Source of the DNA: a virus
DNA length: 31,825 nucleotides
Reading direction: 5' to 3' (one strand)
Virus record (IMG/VR): IMGVR_UViG_3300025264_000064
Location: 1-31,825 of that record
Below are positions 1 through 6,076 of the stretch, in pieces. Position 1 is the first letter of the stretch; each line of letters begins with the position of its first letter. A program made the position numbers and the translations under genes. The notes beneath the pieces are model-generated. The model saw only the letters and a list, made by a program, of their open reading frames with translations. It did not search any database and had not been told where the DNA came from.

Positions 1-332
1 TACGCGGTGACCACCTTTGCATCCGGGGCCGCGGCCACGACCCGAGCCAGGGACTGGCCTGAGCTTGGGATCTTGAACAGCGCGAGGTCGGTCTTCTCGT
101 CAGCAGCTACCCAACTGCCCTTCACCCTGCTCCCACTCTGCAGGATGACGTACACCGTGGTGCCAACCTTGCCAGAGCAGTGGGCTGCACTGACCCCATA
201 TGTGTGCTCCAGGTCGCGGTAGACCAGCGTGCCACTGCATCCACCGACCTGGACTGCCCCACGAGGGAGGAGGTTCGACGCGGGGACAGCCGAACACAAC
301 ACAAGAGCCAGCGCAGCCACTGCGAACCTCAT
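1..332 (-). CDS. Secreted trypsin-like serine protease, 3' end cut by window edge
   Basis: 110 residues are visible from an ATG at 332; the frame is still open at position 1. Residues 1-19 look like a Sec signal peptide: MRF, then a hydrophobic run, with AVPA-S as likely cleavage site. The mature part shows a chymotrypsin-fold N-terminal half: GCSGTLV (29-36), the catalytic-His motif SAAHC (His51), and the catalytic-Asp motif TDLALFK (Asp82). Cys32 and Cys52 are placed to form the usual disulfide beside the His. The catalytic Ser (GDSG) would lie beyond the window, so activity cannot be judged. The start abuts the stop of the holin-like gene (TAGATG), implying coupled translation. A role in lysis, in envelope damage or in cleaving exported proteins is inference from this position. 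The family call is firm; the function is open. Confidence 0.85.
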   Translation of the reverse strand, partial: MRFAVAALALVLCSAVPASNLLPRGAVQVGGCSGTLVYRDLEHTYGVSAAHCSGKVGTTVYVILQSGSRVKGSWVAADEKTDLALFKIPSSGQSLARVVAAAPDAKVVTA

Positions 333-545
333 CTACTCCTCCTTCTTCTTCTTCCTGCCGTTGGCCTGGATCATTGATCGGCCCGCCTCAAACCCGCCAA
401 CTACCAGCAATAGTTCGAGGATAGTGGTGATCTCCGTTTTGTCGAAGCTGGTGCTGTTGAGCCACAAAAACAGGGTGAGTCCGACGAAAATTACCGCGAG
501 TCGGATGATTCCCCAAACAGGATGCTTGCCATTGATCTCCACCAT
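333..545 (-). CDS. Small holin-like membrane protein, 70 aa
   Basis: A short N-terminal stretch is followed by a clear transmembrane helix (about residues 11-30, IIRLAVIFVGLTLFLWL). A second, weaker hydrophobic segment lies at about 40-54 (TILELLLVVGGF), and the tail is lysine-rich (RKKKKEE). Size, one or two membrane spans and a charged C-terminus fit class II-type phage holins, but these features are generic and no family motif is present. It comes immediately before an exported serine protease, which favours a lysis or envelope role. The start at 545 is set by a strong AAGGAGG Shine-Dalgarno, which sits in a small hairpin (separate entry). It could also be an unrelated small membrane protein such as a superinfection-exclusion factor. 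Confidence 0.6.
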   Translation of the reverse strand: MVEINGKHPVWGIIRLAVIFVGLTLFLWLNSTSFDKTEITTILELLLVVGGFEAGRSMIQANGRKKKKEE

Positions 546-546
546 G

Positions 547-560
547 TAACCTCCTTGTTA
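547..560 (-). promoter_or_regulatory. RBS hairpin of the holin-like gene, candidate CsrA site
   Basis: On the minus strand TAAC (560-557) and GTTA (550-547) pair perfectly around the hexaloop AAGGAG (556-551), one base before the ATG. GGA in a hexaloop over the Shine-Dalgarno is the classic CsrA-binding geometry. The run ACAAGGAGGT differs at one position from the ACARGGAUGU core of the known CsrA consensus. The hairpin is visible directly; binding by the phage CsrA encoded at 9079-9252 is inference. Confidence 0.5.
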
Positions 561-594
561 TAATCAGCCCTGGCCCGTCTCATCACGGATGACC

Positions 595-984
595 TCACGG
601 GGACGGATCCCCGGACGGGCCACCTACCACGACAATCTCCACACGGGGATCGTCCTTGTCAACATCGACCTCTGGCATCTGCGGCTTGAACCCGTAGTCA
701 TCAACACCCAGGGCCGCTGCTATCCCATCATAAGCGTATTTCAGCATCGCGGCCATGTTATCCCGATCGCGGCGACGACGGTCCTTGTAGTAGAATGTCG
801 CCTGCAGCTTCGCTTCAGACCAGTCAACGTCCCCCCGCCTCCGAGTCACAAGCTCTGTGAAACAGGCCACCCGACACGCTTCGCGGTACTTCTTCGAGTG
901 TTTATGACGGGTTCGCCAGTGGCAGCGTGAGTTAGGGCTCAGCTGCCTCGGAGGGAGGGGACAAACTACGGTGATCTGGTTCAT
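595..984 (-). CDS. rusA: RusA-like Holliday junction resolvase, 129 aa
   Basis: RusA enzymes are dimeric, metal-dependent endonucleases that resolve four-way DNA junctions. The family signature is visible: RRRRDRDN (69-76) with Asp73 and Asp75, Lys82, and GVDD (93-96), matching the acidic residues and lysine of the E. coli catalytic centre. The length is normal for the family (about 120 aa). The open frame extends upstream to 1200, but the start MNQITVV at 984 is chosen because it forms an ATGA overlap with the upstream zinc-finger gene and gives a standard RusA N-terminus (beta strand, then PLPPRQLSPNSR). With the Rad52-like and Gp157-like genes it completes a recombination set. A likely role is processing branched replication or packaging intermediates. 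The tail after residue 120 (GGPSGDPSP) is probably disordered. Confidence 0.85.
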   Translation of the reverse strand: MNQITVVCPLPPRQLSPNSRCHWRTRHKHSKKYREACRVACFTELVTRRRGDVDWSEAKLQATFYYKDRRRRDRDNMAAMLKYAYDGIAAALGVDDYGFKPQMPEVDVDKDDPRVEIVVVGGPSGDPSP

Positions 985-1979
985 CTGCGGCCATTCTTCT
1001 TTTTCAGCGTCTCGCGTCTCTTGGGAAGTCCAACCGCGATATTCCTCGCACCCTTGCACGAATTCGAGCAGAAAACAGGTAGTTCCCGCCTCACCCTGAG
1101 TTCCTGGACGCTTGTGCCAAGAAACTCCAGACCGCAATGATTGCAAGATAGATCGAATCTGCGGCCACGGTAATACGCAGTACGGCAGGCGTCGTTGCAA
1201 TACAAGCGAACTGCGCTAAGAGGGTTATGCCTGAATTCCTTCTGGCACTGCCGGCACAAGGAAGTGCGGGCAGTGGACTCATCGTATTCAGCAACACGAA
1301 GAGCCAATGCCTTGCCGGAATGCTCCTTCGCCTCAAGGCTTCGTTTATGTGGACCGACCGAGGAACCATTGTTCTCAAGAAAAGCAGCAGAAACGCCATG
1401 CTTGGCAATAGTCTTCTTGGCTCGCTCAGAGAACATCTTGAACAGGCGAGGAGTGATCAGGCCGGTTTTTTCATTGAATCCGACCATCCTCTTGAACTCA
1501 GAAGCCGTGATCCCGTGAGTAAAATTCACATGATTGCCAAGGTTCTCGCCAATCCAGTCGCAACCCTCAACAAGACAAGGCAATTCTCCTTTGATCAGGA
1601 ACTCGTCGTAGCACTGGGGCAAGGCAATCCCCTGCGGATCGGCAATCCAGCGATCAAACCGCTTCGCCATGTATGCTCGGTAGCACACCCGAGAGCAGTA
1701 TTTCTTCGACTTGTACTGGGAGGGTCTCACGTAGAACTTCTCGTCGCACTCCAAACAACGCTTTGAAGGACGCTCGCCAGGCTTGAGACCGGCCTTGATC
1801 CTGGCCCTGGCCGCCGCCTTCTCGTTGCTAAGTCGAATTGTCTCCTTCATCAACGGAGACTTGGCGTAGCAGGCCATTGAACAGAACTTCTTCTTCTTGT
1901 CGTAGGACCGAAACAACACGTCGCACTCCAGGCAACGGCCACGAATCGGACCACGCTTCCCAACAATCTTATCCTTCAT
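981..1979 (-). CDS. Multi-zinc-finger protein with MucR-like centre, 332 aa
   Basis: Four treble-clef-like C-x2-C...C-x3-C sites are visible: Cys16/19/33/37, 75/78/95/99, 242/245/261/265 and 279/282/304/308. A central C2H2 site (Cys135, Cys140, His150, His155) is followed by HGITASEFKRMVGF, which recalls the Ros/MucR regulators, where a zinc finger precedes HGMTPDEYR. It is basic, with many Lys and Arg between fingers and a KKKNGRR tail, consistent with nucleic-acid binding. It overlaps the RusA-like gene downstream and the 104-aa gene upstream by ATGA. A role as DNA-binding regulator or structure-specific recombination cofactor is inference. I know no family with this exact array. It could alternatively relate to FCS-type or HNH-associated zinc ribbons, but no HNH catalytic motif is visible. 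Confidence 0.75.
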   Translation of the reverse strand: MKDKIVGKRGPIRGRCLECDVLFRSYDKKKKFCSMACYAKSPLMKETIRLSNEKAAARARIKAGLKPGERPSKRCLECDEKFYVRPSQYKSKKYCSRVCYRAYMAKRFDRWIADPQGIALPQCYDEFLIKGELPCLVEGCDWIGENLGNHVNFTHGITASEFKRMVGFNEKTGLITPRLFKMFSERAKKTIAKHGVSAAFLENNGSSVGPHKRSLEAKEHSGKALALRVAEYDESTARTSLCRQCQKEFRHNPLSAVRLYCNDACRTAYYRGRRFDLSCNHCGLEFLGTSVQELRVRRELPVFCSNSCKGARNIAVGLPKRRETLKKKNGRR

Positions 1980-2290
1980 TCCGTGGCCCCCTCTGGCTCA
2001 GCCGTATCATCATCGATGTAGGGTTTGGACCGCTTGGGAGTCACCAGCATGTCCATCGCCTCCTGGTGCATCTCGGCGGCTGAGAAGTTATGCTCCCCAG
2101 CGATCTCCTGATGGGTCCACAGGATATCGTGCTTCCAGCCAGCATCGAGGAGACGCTGCATCCGCTGGCGGATCACCTTCGCTGGCGGGGCCTCCTGGAA
2201 CCTCGCCTGGTCGAGTCGGTAATCCTCCCCCATGATGCCAGCATCACTGGGGGATCCGTAGTTGTCGCTACTTGGCTTCGGTATCGGCAT
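1976..2290 (-). CDS. Hypothetical protein, 104 aa
   Basis: Unrecognised acidic soluble protein. The core (about residues 35-85, starting near PPAKVIRQRMQRLLDAGW) is predicted helical, with no cysteine cluster or membrane segment. The ATG at 2290 is preferred over the TTG at 2308 because CAAGGAAA stands about nine bases before it. The start lies 23 bases inside the end of the methyltransferase gene, and its stop overlaps the next ATG (ATGA), so it belongs to the same operon. A short helical adaptor or DNA-binding role is possible but not shown. Confidence 0.65.
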   Translation of the reverse strand: MPIPKPSSDNYGSPSDAGIMGEDYRLDQARFQEAPPAKVIRQRMQRLLDAGWKHDILWTHQEIAGEHNFSAAEMHQEAMDMLVTPKRSKPYIDDDTAEPEGATE

Positions 2291-3146
2291 CGATCGGTTT
2301 CCTTGCAATGGTTAGTGTGTATCGCAACTTCTTGTGTGCCAGCAGAGCAGCCATCCCCACACAGGCCAGCCCGTGCAGCTGCTTCCGCAGCGGGATGCAA
2401 TTGGTCCCGTCACGGTAGATGGCCCTGCCAGCTGAGTCGAAAATCGACTCGGCCACGTTGGGGGTGAAGTCAAGCTCCTGCTCCACCTCGAACCCCGCGG
2501 TGACCAACTCAGTCATCAGCGGCACCTCGTACAGGTCCGGGACGTGGAACCCAGACCGCACGTCATCGTACAGGTCCTTGAGCGTCTTCTCGCCTGGGTC
2601 TGCCCCATCGTCAGGCACGTCACCCTCCAGCATGGCATCCAGCACAAGGAACACGCCACCAGGAACGAGTGAGTTCTTCACGTTGGCCAGGACCGCTTGC
2701 CGGTCCCATGACTGGCACAGGCTCTCGACCGCGTAGACCCCGTGGAGGTCACGAAAATACTCGGGCAACGACGGATCGTGGTAGTCGAAAGCCACCACGT
2801 CGACAAACGCGGGAAGTTTCATTATTGCAATACGCTCTTCCTTGATGCTTGAGCAGACACCTGCCAAATCCCAAGAACGACTGCGTTTAGAGTGGAGGTG
2901 TTTCAGGGTGCCGCCAATCCCGCATCCCAGATCCAACACGTTCCAACCTCCCTCGTCCGATCGAGGAGGCATTTCCCTGACCAGGGTGTTCTCGATGAGC
3001 CGGTTAGTGTTGATCTTGGGCTTGGTGCTCATCCCGTCTATGTGCAGCCCGTAGTGGACGCACCCGTCCGAGGCCCCGTTCTCCAGCCTCGACAGCCACA
3101 CGTCCTCGTAGTAGGTGGCCACTTCCCTCAGCTGTTCCTTGTTCAT
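2268..3146 (-). CDS. Class I SAM-dependent methyltransferase, sterol/tocopherol-methyltransferase type, 292 aa
   Basis: The SAM-binding motif I is clear: NVLDLGCGIGG (69-79). The post-I acidic strand is replaced by LAGVCSS (94-100), and DVVAFDY is at 116-122. The region VYAVESLCQS...LVPGGVFLVLDAM (138-172) matches the motif IV to VI region of Erg6, gamma-tocopherol and glycine-sarcosine methyltransferases. The N-terminal TYYEDVW...GCVHYG (11-33) resembles the helix-plus-HYG lead of that group. The C-terminus ends YTLTIARKP, as in small-molecule methyltransferases. DNA-methyltransferase motifs (DPPY/NPPY, or PCQ with ENV) are absent, so a small-molecule or protein substrate is more likely than DNA. 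The start at 3146 is supported by an ATGA overlap with the upstream gene, although the frame is open to 3296. The substrate is unknown. Confidence 0.8.
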   Translation of the reverse strand: MNKEQLREVATYYEDVWLSRLENGASDGCVHYGLHIDGMSTKPKINTNRLIENTLVREMPPRSDEGGWNVLDLGCGIGGTLKHLHSKRSRSWDLAGVCSSIKEERIAIMKLPAFVDVVAFDYHDPSLPEYFRDLHGVYAVESLCQSWDRQAVLANVKNSLVPGGVFLVLDAMLEGDVPDDGADPGEKTLKDLYDDVRSGFHVPDLYEVPLMTELVTAGFEVEQELDFTPNVAESIFDSAGRAIYRDGTNCIPLRKQLHGLACVGMAALLAHKKLRYTLTIARKPIDADTEAK

Positions 3147-3601
3147 GCCTTGTCCTTTAGCAGTTTCTCGATCTCCGGGATCGCTTCCTCGTATGCCCGG
3201 GATACGCAGGTGAAGAACTTGTCGAGGTCCAGGTCCAGCCCGAAGTTGCCCATCTCCGAGAGACGGGTCAGCTGGGTGATCACCCGGTACTTGCATGCGT
3301 TCCTCTTCAGCTTCTCGATTATCGTGGGCACGGGCTTCTCAGGGTTGTCCCACTCAACCGAGAGGACTTTGAGGAGCCACTTCTTGAGGTGGTGGTAGTC
3401 CTTGATCTTGCCACCGCCGCCCCCGTGCTGCAGTTCCGAGACGATCGCCTGTAGCTCCGGGTCACCCCAGTCGTGAGGCTCAACCGACTCTCTCCAGGTC
3501 TTGCTCCCCAGCATCACTCCCAGTACCACCAGTTCCAGTGCCCTGGACGGTGACACCCTCTCCTCCTCGGGACTGTGTTCCCTCTTCCGCGATGATGACA
3601 T
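3143..3601 (-). CDS. DnaB N-terminal-domain-like protein, 152 aa
   Basis: Residues about 9-58 (EEERVSPSRALELVVLGVML, then W, DWGDPELQAIV) follow the pattern of the replicative-helicase DnaB N-terminal domain: P..EAEQ.VLGALL, then a 'D.YDPAH..I' helix. There is no RecA-like ATPase domain. The C-terminal half is helical and charged, ending in EIEKLLKDKA. A stand-alone domain of this kind could bind primase or a helicase, but the similarity is by eye and short, so this is inference. The start at 3601 has AAGG about nine bases upstream and lies 122 bases inside the end of the XRE gene in another frame, an unusually long overlap here. A GTG at 3556 would shorten it. Confidence 0.6.
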   Translation of the reverse strand: MSSSRKREHSPEEERVSPSRALELVVLGVMLGSKTWRESVEPHDWGDPELQAIVSELQHGGGGGKIKDYHHLKKWLLKVLSVEWDNPEKPVPTIIEKLKRNACKYRVITQLTRLSEMGNFGLDLDLDKFFTCVSRAYEEAIPEIEKLLKDKA

Positions 3602-3851
3602 CGTACAGCCTTGTTAGCAGTTTGACGGAAACTGGCTCCTGCTTCCTGAAGATCCGAGACATGTGGTACTTGTTCACGCCCACTCGCTCAGCCATGTACG
3701 TCTGAGTCCACCCAAACGCTTCCTTCACCTCAACGAGTATCTTGTGCCCATATTCCGAGGCATCCTTCCTGGACCGGTCCATGAGGTAGTACGAGTTGGC
3801 CAGACGTTCCAGGTGCCACATCGACTCGTTGGGCATCTCTTTGGTGTTCAT
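3480..3851 (-). CDS. XRE/Cro-type helix-turn-helix regulator, 123 aa
   Basis: Residues 39-87 carry a lambda-repressor-like HTH: EAFGWTQTYMAERVGVNKYH (44-63), then MSRIFRKQEPVSVKLLTRLYDV. The Gln50-Thr and Val58-Asn positions fit the turn and recognition helix. The first 38 residues form an amphipathic helix, possibly for dimerisation. The last 33 residues are Gly/Thr-rich and probably disordered; they are read in the overlap with the next gene. The ATG at 3851 has AAAGGAC upstream. An in-frame ATG at 3980, with GAGGGA before it, would add 43 residues including CRVCERRK, so a 166-aa form is possible. The 212-base stretch before it (3852-4063) holds a hairpin but no convincing promoter. Likely an early or lysis-timing repressor; its operator is unknown. 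Confidence 0.75.
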   Translation of the reverse strand: MNTKEMPNESMWHLERLANSYYLMDRSRKDASEYGHKILVEVKEAFGWTQTYMAERVGVNKYHMSRIFRKQEPVSVKLLTRLYDVIIAEEGTQSRGGEGVTVQGTGTGGTGSDAGEQDLERVG

Positions 3852-4036
3852 AGCTGTCCTTTCTTCAACGGTTCCGCCGTCCCCGCGACTTGTTTTACGA
3901 CGCTCGCAGACTCGGCAATTCCTCACGTCGTTCTCGATACCAAAGGGAAGGTATTTCCCAGCGAGCCATCGGTAAGGCATCGCCAGTCCCTCGCTTTGGG
4001 CAGGGGTCAGATCACACTAATCAGAACAAATTGTCC

Positions 4037-4056
4037 CCCGGGGATCTGATCCCGGG
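4037..4056 (-). terminator. GC-rich hairpin after the 79-aa gene
   Basis: CCCGGG (4037-4042) and CCCGGG (4051-4056) enclose the near-palindromic GATCTGATC core, giving six GC pairs plus an A-T pair if G4043 bulges. It lies eight bases past the TAG at 4064-4066 and before the XRE gene. The minus-strand sequence after it (GGGACAATTTGTTC) has only a weak T stretch, so it may be an imperfect terminator, a transcript-processing site or a protein-binding palindrome. Confidence 0.4.
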
Positions 4057-4063
4057 CAGTCAG

Positions 4064-4303
4064 CTACTTCTTGTTTATGTCATCCAACGGTTCCCCTGTC
4101 CAAAGATCCAGTCCCGCGGTCTCCCGCTCGCTCATGACTTCAATCCACTGATCGTGGCCTGGGACCTTCCCACCGACCGTGTTCCGAGGCCCTGCAGCTG
4201 TCGACGCTGGGCGGTTCTGACCACCAACCGGATGACGATACGCCCCTATCACGTTCTGCATCAGCGGCAATATCTCCCGTGTCCCCGTCCAGTTCTTCCC
4301 CAT
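4064..4303 (-). CDS. Small hypothetical protein, 79 aa
   Basis: Unrecognised protein beginning MGKNWTGTREILPLMQNVIG, with a polar Gly/Pro-rich middle and an acidic tail (GEPLDDINKK). The start has one of the strongest Shine-Dalgarno sequences in the window (AAGGAGG, seven bases from ATG), which is the main reason to believe it. That RBS sits in a CGC/GCG hairpin (separate entry). It overlaps the 82-aa zinc-ribbon ORF by 164 bases in a different frame, so one of the two may be translated weakly or not at all. A GC-rich hairpin follows the stop. Confidence 0.6.
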   Translation of the reverse strand: MGKNWTGTREILPLMQNVIGAYRHPVGGQNRPASTAAGPRNTVGGKVPGHDQWIEVMSERETAGLDLWTGEPLDDINKK

Positions 4304-4388
4304 GATCGCCTCCTTGCGTACATGCTGGGCACAGCTGTTCCACGCTGAGCCTCTCGAAATCAGAATAGCATTCCTGGCATATCCCCAT
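4140..4388 (-). CDS. Zinc-ribbon microprotein, 82 aa, overlapping the next gene
   Basis: The first 25 residues form a compact zinc ribbon: CQEC (4-7) and CPAC (20-23) separated by a short hydrophobic hairpin. This part lies before the start of the 79-aa gene. The rest (residues 29-82) is acidic, then Ser/Trp/Arg-rich, and is read through the overlapping frame; it looks less protein-like. The start shares bases with the helicase stop (TAATG), so translation by re-initiation is plausible. Either this is a real gene with an uninformative tail, or the ribbon belongs to a shorter product or a frameshifted one. Function unknown; zinc ribbons of this size often contact nucleic acid or RNA polymerase. 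Confidence 0.5.
   Translation of the reverse strand: MGICQECYSDFERLSVEQLCPACTQGGDHGEELDGDTGDIAADAERDRGVSSSGWWSEPPSVDSCRASEHGRWEGPRPRSVD
4307..4318 (-). promoter_or_regulatory. RBS hairpin of the 79-aa gene, candidate CsrA site
   Basis: CGC (4318-4316) and GCG (4309-4307) pair around the hexaloop AAGGAG (4315-4310), three bases before the ATG at 4303. The stem is only three GC pairs, but the geometry is the same as at the holin-like gene: Shine-Dalgarno GGA displayed in a hexaloop. Control by the phage CsrA is inferred. Confidence 0.35.
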
Positions 4389-6076
4389 TAGACGTGAGCC
4401 CAGTTGTTCTTGGCCAGCCTGCCAATAAGCCCGCTCGCCTCCTGGCGACTCATCTCCTTCGTTGCCAATCCATGCTTCTTGAGAAGCCGGCACTGCTTGT
4501 AGCTGGCCAGCTGTTCCTTCGACCTCCCGATCAGCGAGTCCATCAGGGTGCTCGCCCCGTGAAAGGTAAGATCCTCAATCCTGTGCCACTCGACTCCAAA
4601 CTTCGCGAGGGCCTCTTTCTGTTTGTGAGTGGGCATTCGACCCTTGTGCCATCCCGGTTCACGAGATGGAACGACATCGAGGACTCCGAAGGGGTCGGCA
4701 CGTCTTGCGTCGTAGGAGACTTGCCTCGCCACAATCTCACGACGCTGTTCCAGATGAGTCGCATGGGCCACCTCCGCTTCTTCCAGGGCGCGGAGCACGT
4801 CGCCGCCATCCTCGGCCAGCTTCTCCTTCGCCAACTCGACCACCTCGTCCGGGTACTTGCCACCCAGCACATCGGTGCTCGTGATCAGCTTGTGCCTGCT
4901 GTTCCCAACAAAGTCAAGTATCTTGATGTGCGGCTTGGCACTGGCAGCGATCGCCGCCTTCCGTTCGTCCGGTGTCTCCAGTCTCCAGCCGTCACCCTCG
5001 ATCACCCCGGGTAGTATCCTCGTGCCCCTGCCACACATCTGGGCCACCAGGCTACGGCTCTTGGAGGGACGTCCCATGCTCAGCGTCTGCACCTGCGGGC
5101 AATCGTACCCCTCGGTGAGACAACCCACGTTGACCGCGTACTGGTAGAACCCCTTGGCAAACCCCTGCAGGGCCCGCTTCCTGGCCTGCTTGTCCCGTGA
5201 GTTCACAACGTGCTGGTAGTTCTCACTGGCCGGGACCTTGGACACAAGGCAGAACGCACGACCTTCCATCTTCCGGTTGAATATCTCAGCCAGCCGGCTC
5301 GCCTGCTGGATACCAGCTGCAAAGACCATGCACTGTTCACTCCCGGCTATCTCCATCGTGGGCATGGCCACCTTGTGCAGCACGACCTCCCGCGACATCT
5401 CCGACTGCAGGGCCTTACCCTGGAAGTCGCCACCCTGAATCTTGATCTCGTTGAACTGGATATCGTCAACCGTGATGATCTCCTGCTGGATCGGGACCAG
5501 CCAGCCGTCCCCGATGGCCGAGGGGCCACCCGCGGGGTCCATCAGCGGGTACTCAAACGCCACGGTATCGAACGTCTGCCCCAGTGCCAGTTCATCCGTC
5601 CGGTCTGGCGTGGCCGTGGCACCCAGCACCCGCAGGTCAGGATTCACGCTGAAGTAGTCCAGAATACGCTGGTACGTCTTGTTCTGGTGTACCGCGTGAT
5701 GAGCCTCATCGATGATGATCAACCCCACCTCCTTCGGGTCGGGGAACGCTCGCTTGAGCCGCTTCTCACGGTACAGGCTGTCCTTGGATGCAAACGTCAT
5801 CTTGGACTTCGGGTTGCTTGATCGTCGGAACTCACCCATCTCGATCTCACCATGCTCACCCGTCTTCTGCTGCCACCGCTCCCACGGTTGCCAGACCAAC
5901 TCCTCCCGGTGAGCCAGGACAAGCACCTTCCCCTGCGGCCAGCGGTCAGCGATCTCCAGGAACGTCTCGGTCTTCCCCGTCCCTGTCGGCATCACCATCA
6001 ATGCCGAGGTGAAATCGTTCAATGCCGAGATCGAGTCAGCGCAGCACGTCACTTGAAAGTCACGCAGGTAGCTCAC
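4388..6076 (-). CDS. SF2 DNA/RNA helicase, DEAH type, 562 aa
   Basis: A complete superfamily 2 helicase core is visible: Walker A PTGTGKT (30-36), motif Ia VLVLAHREEL (51-60), DEAHH (123-127), motif III GATATP (152-157), then in RecA domain 2 TEGYDCP (321-327) and motif VI QMCGRGTR (346-353) with its arginine finger. This arrangement matches the SSL2/RadD-like phage helicases that unwind or remodel branched DNA. The 200 residues after motif VI are helical and may bind DNA or a partner; TPDERKAA (near 370) and MPTHKQKEALAKFGV (near 477) start helical blocks. The start at 6076 is GTG, overlapping the previous stop (GTGA), with GAGAGGG upstream. No DnaB or polymerase is visible, so this may drive recombination-dependent replication. 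Confidence 0.93.
   Translation of the reverse strand: MSYLRDFQVTCCADSISALNDFTSALMVMPTGTGKTETFLEIADRWPQGKVLVLAHREELVWQPWERWQQKTGEHGEIEMGEFRRSSNPKSKMTFASKDSLYREKRLKRAFPDPKEVGLIIIDEAHHAVHQNKTYQRILDYFSVNPDLRVLGATATPDRTDELALGQTFDTVAFEYPLMDPAGGPSAIGDGWLVPIQQEIITVDDIQFNEIKIQGGDFQGKALQSEMSREVVLHKVAMPTMEIAGSEQCMVFAAGIQQASRLAEIFNRKMEGRAFCLVSKVPASENYQHVVNSRDKQARKRALQGFAKGFYQYAVNVGCLTEGYDCPQVQTLSMGRPSKSRSLVAQMCGRGTRILPGVIEGDGWRLETPDERKAAIAASAKPHIKILDFVGNSRHKLITSTDVLGGKYPDEVVELAKEKLAEDGGDVLRALEEAEVAHATHLEQRREIVARQVSYDARRADPFGVLDVVPSREPGWHKGRMPTHKQKEALAKFGVEWHRIEDLTFHGASTLMDSLIGRSKEQLASYKQCRLLKKHGLATKEMSRQEASGLIGRLAKNNWAHV

Noticed and set aside
558-566. TATAAC-like -10 element before the holin-like gene
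   Set aside because: No -35 at a suitable distance, and the sequence is better explained as the stem of the RBS hairpin.
2268-3146. DNA-modifying methyltransferase
   Set aside because: No DPPY/NPPY or PCQ/ENV motifs; motifs fit small-molecule methyltransferases.
4394-5014. 206-aa plus-strand open frame
   Set aside because: Antisense to the helicase, which has all SF2 motifs.
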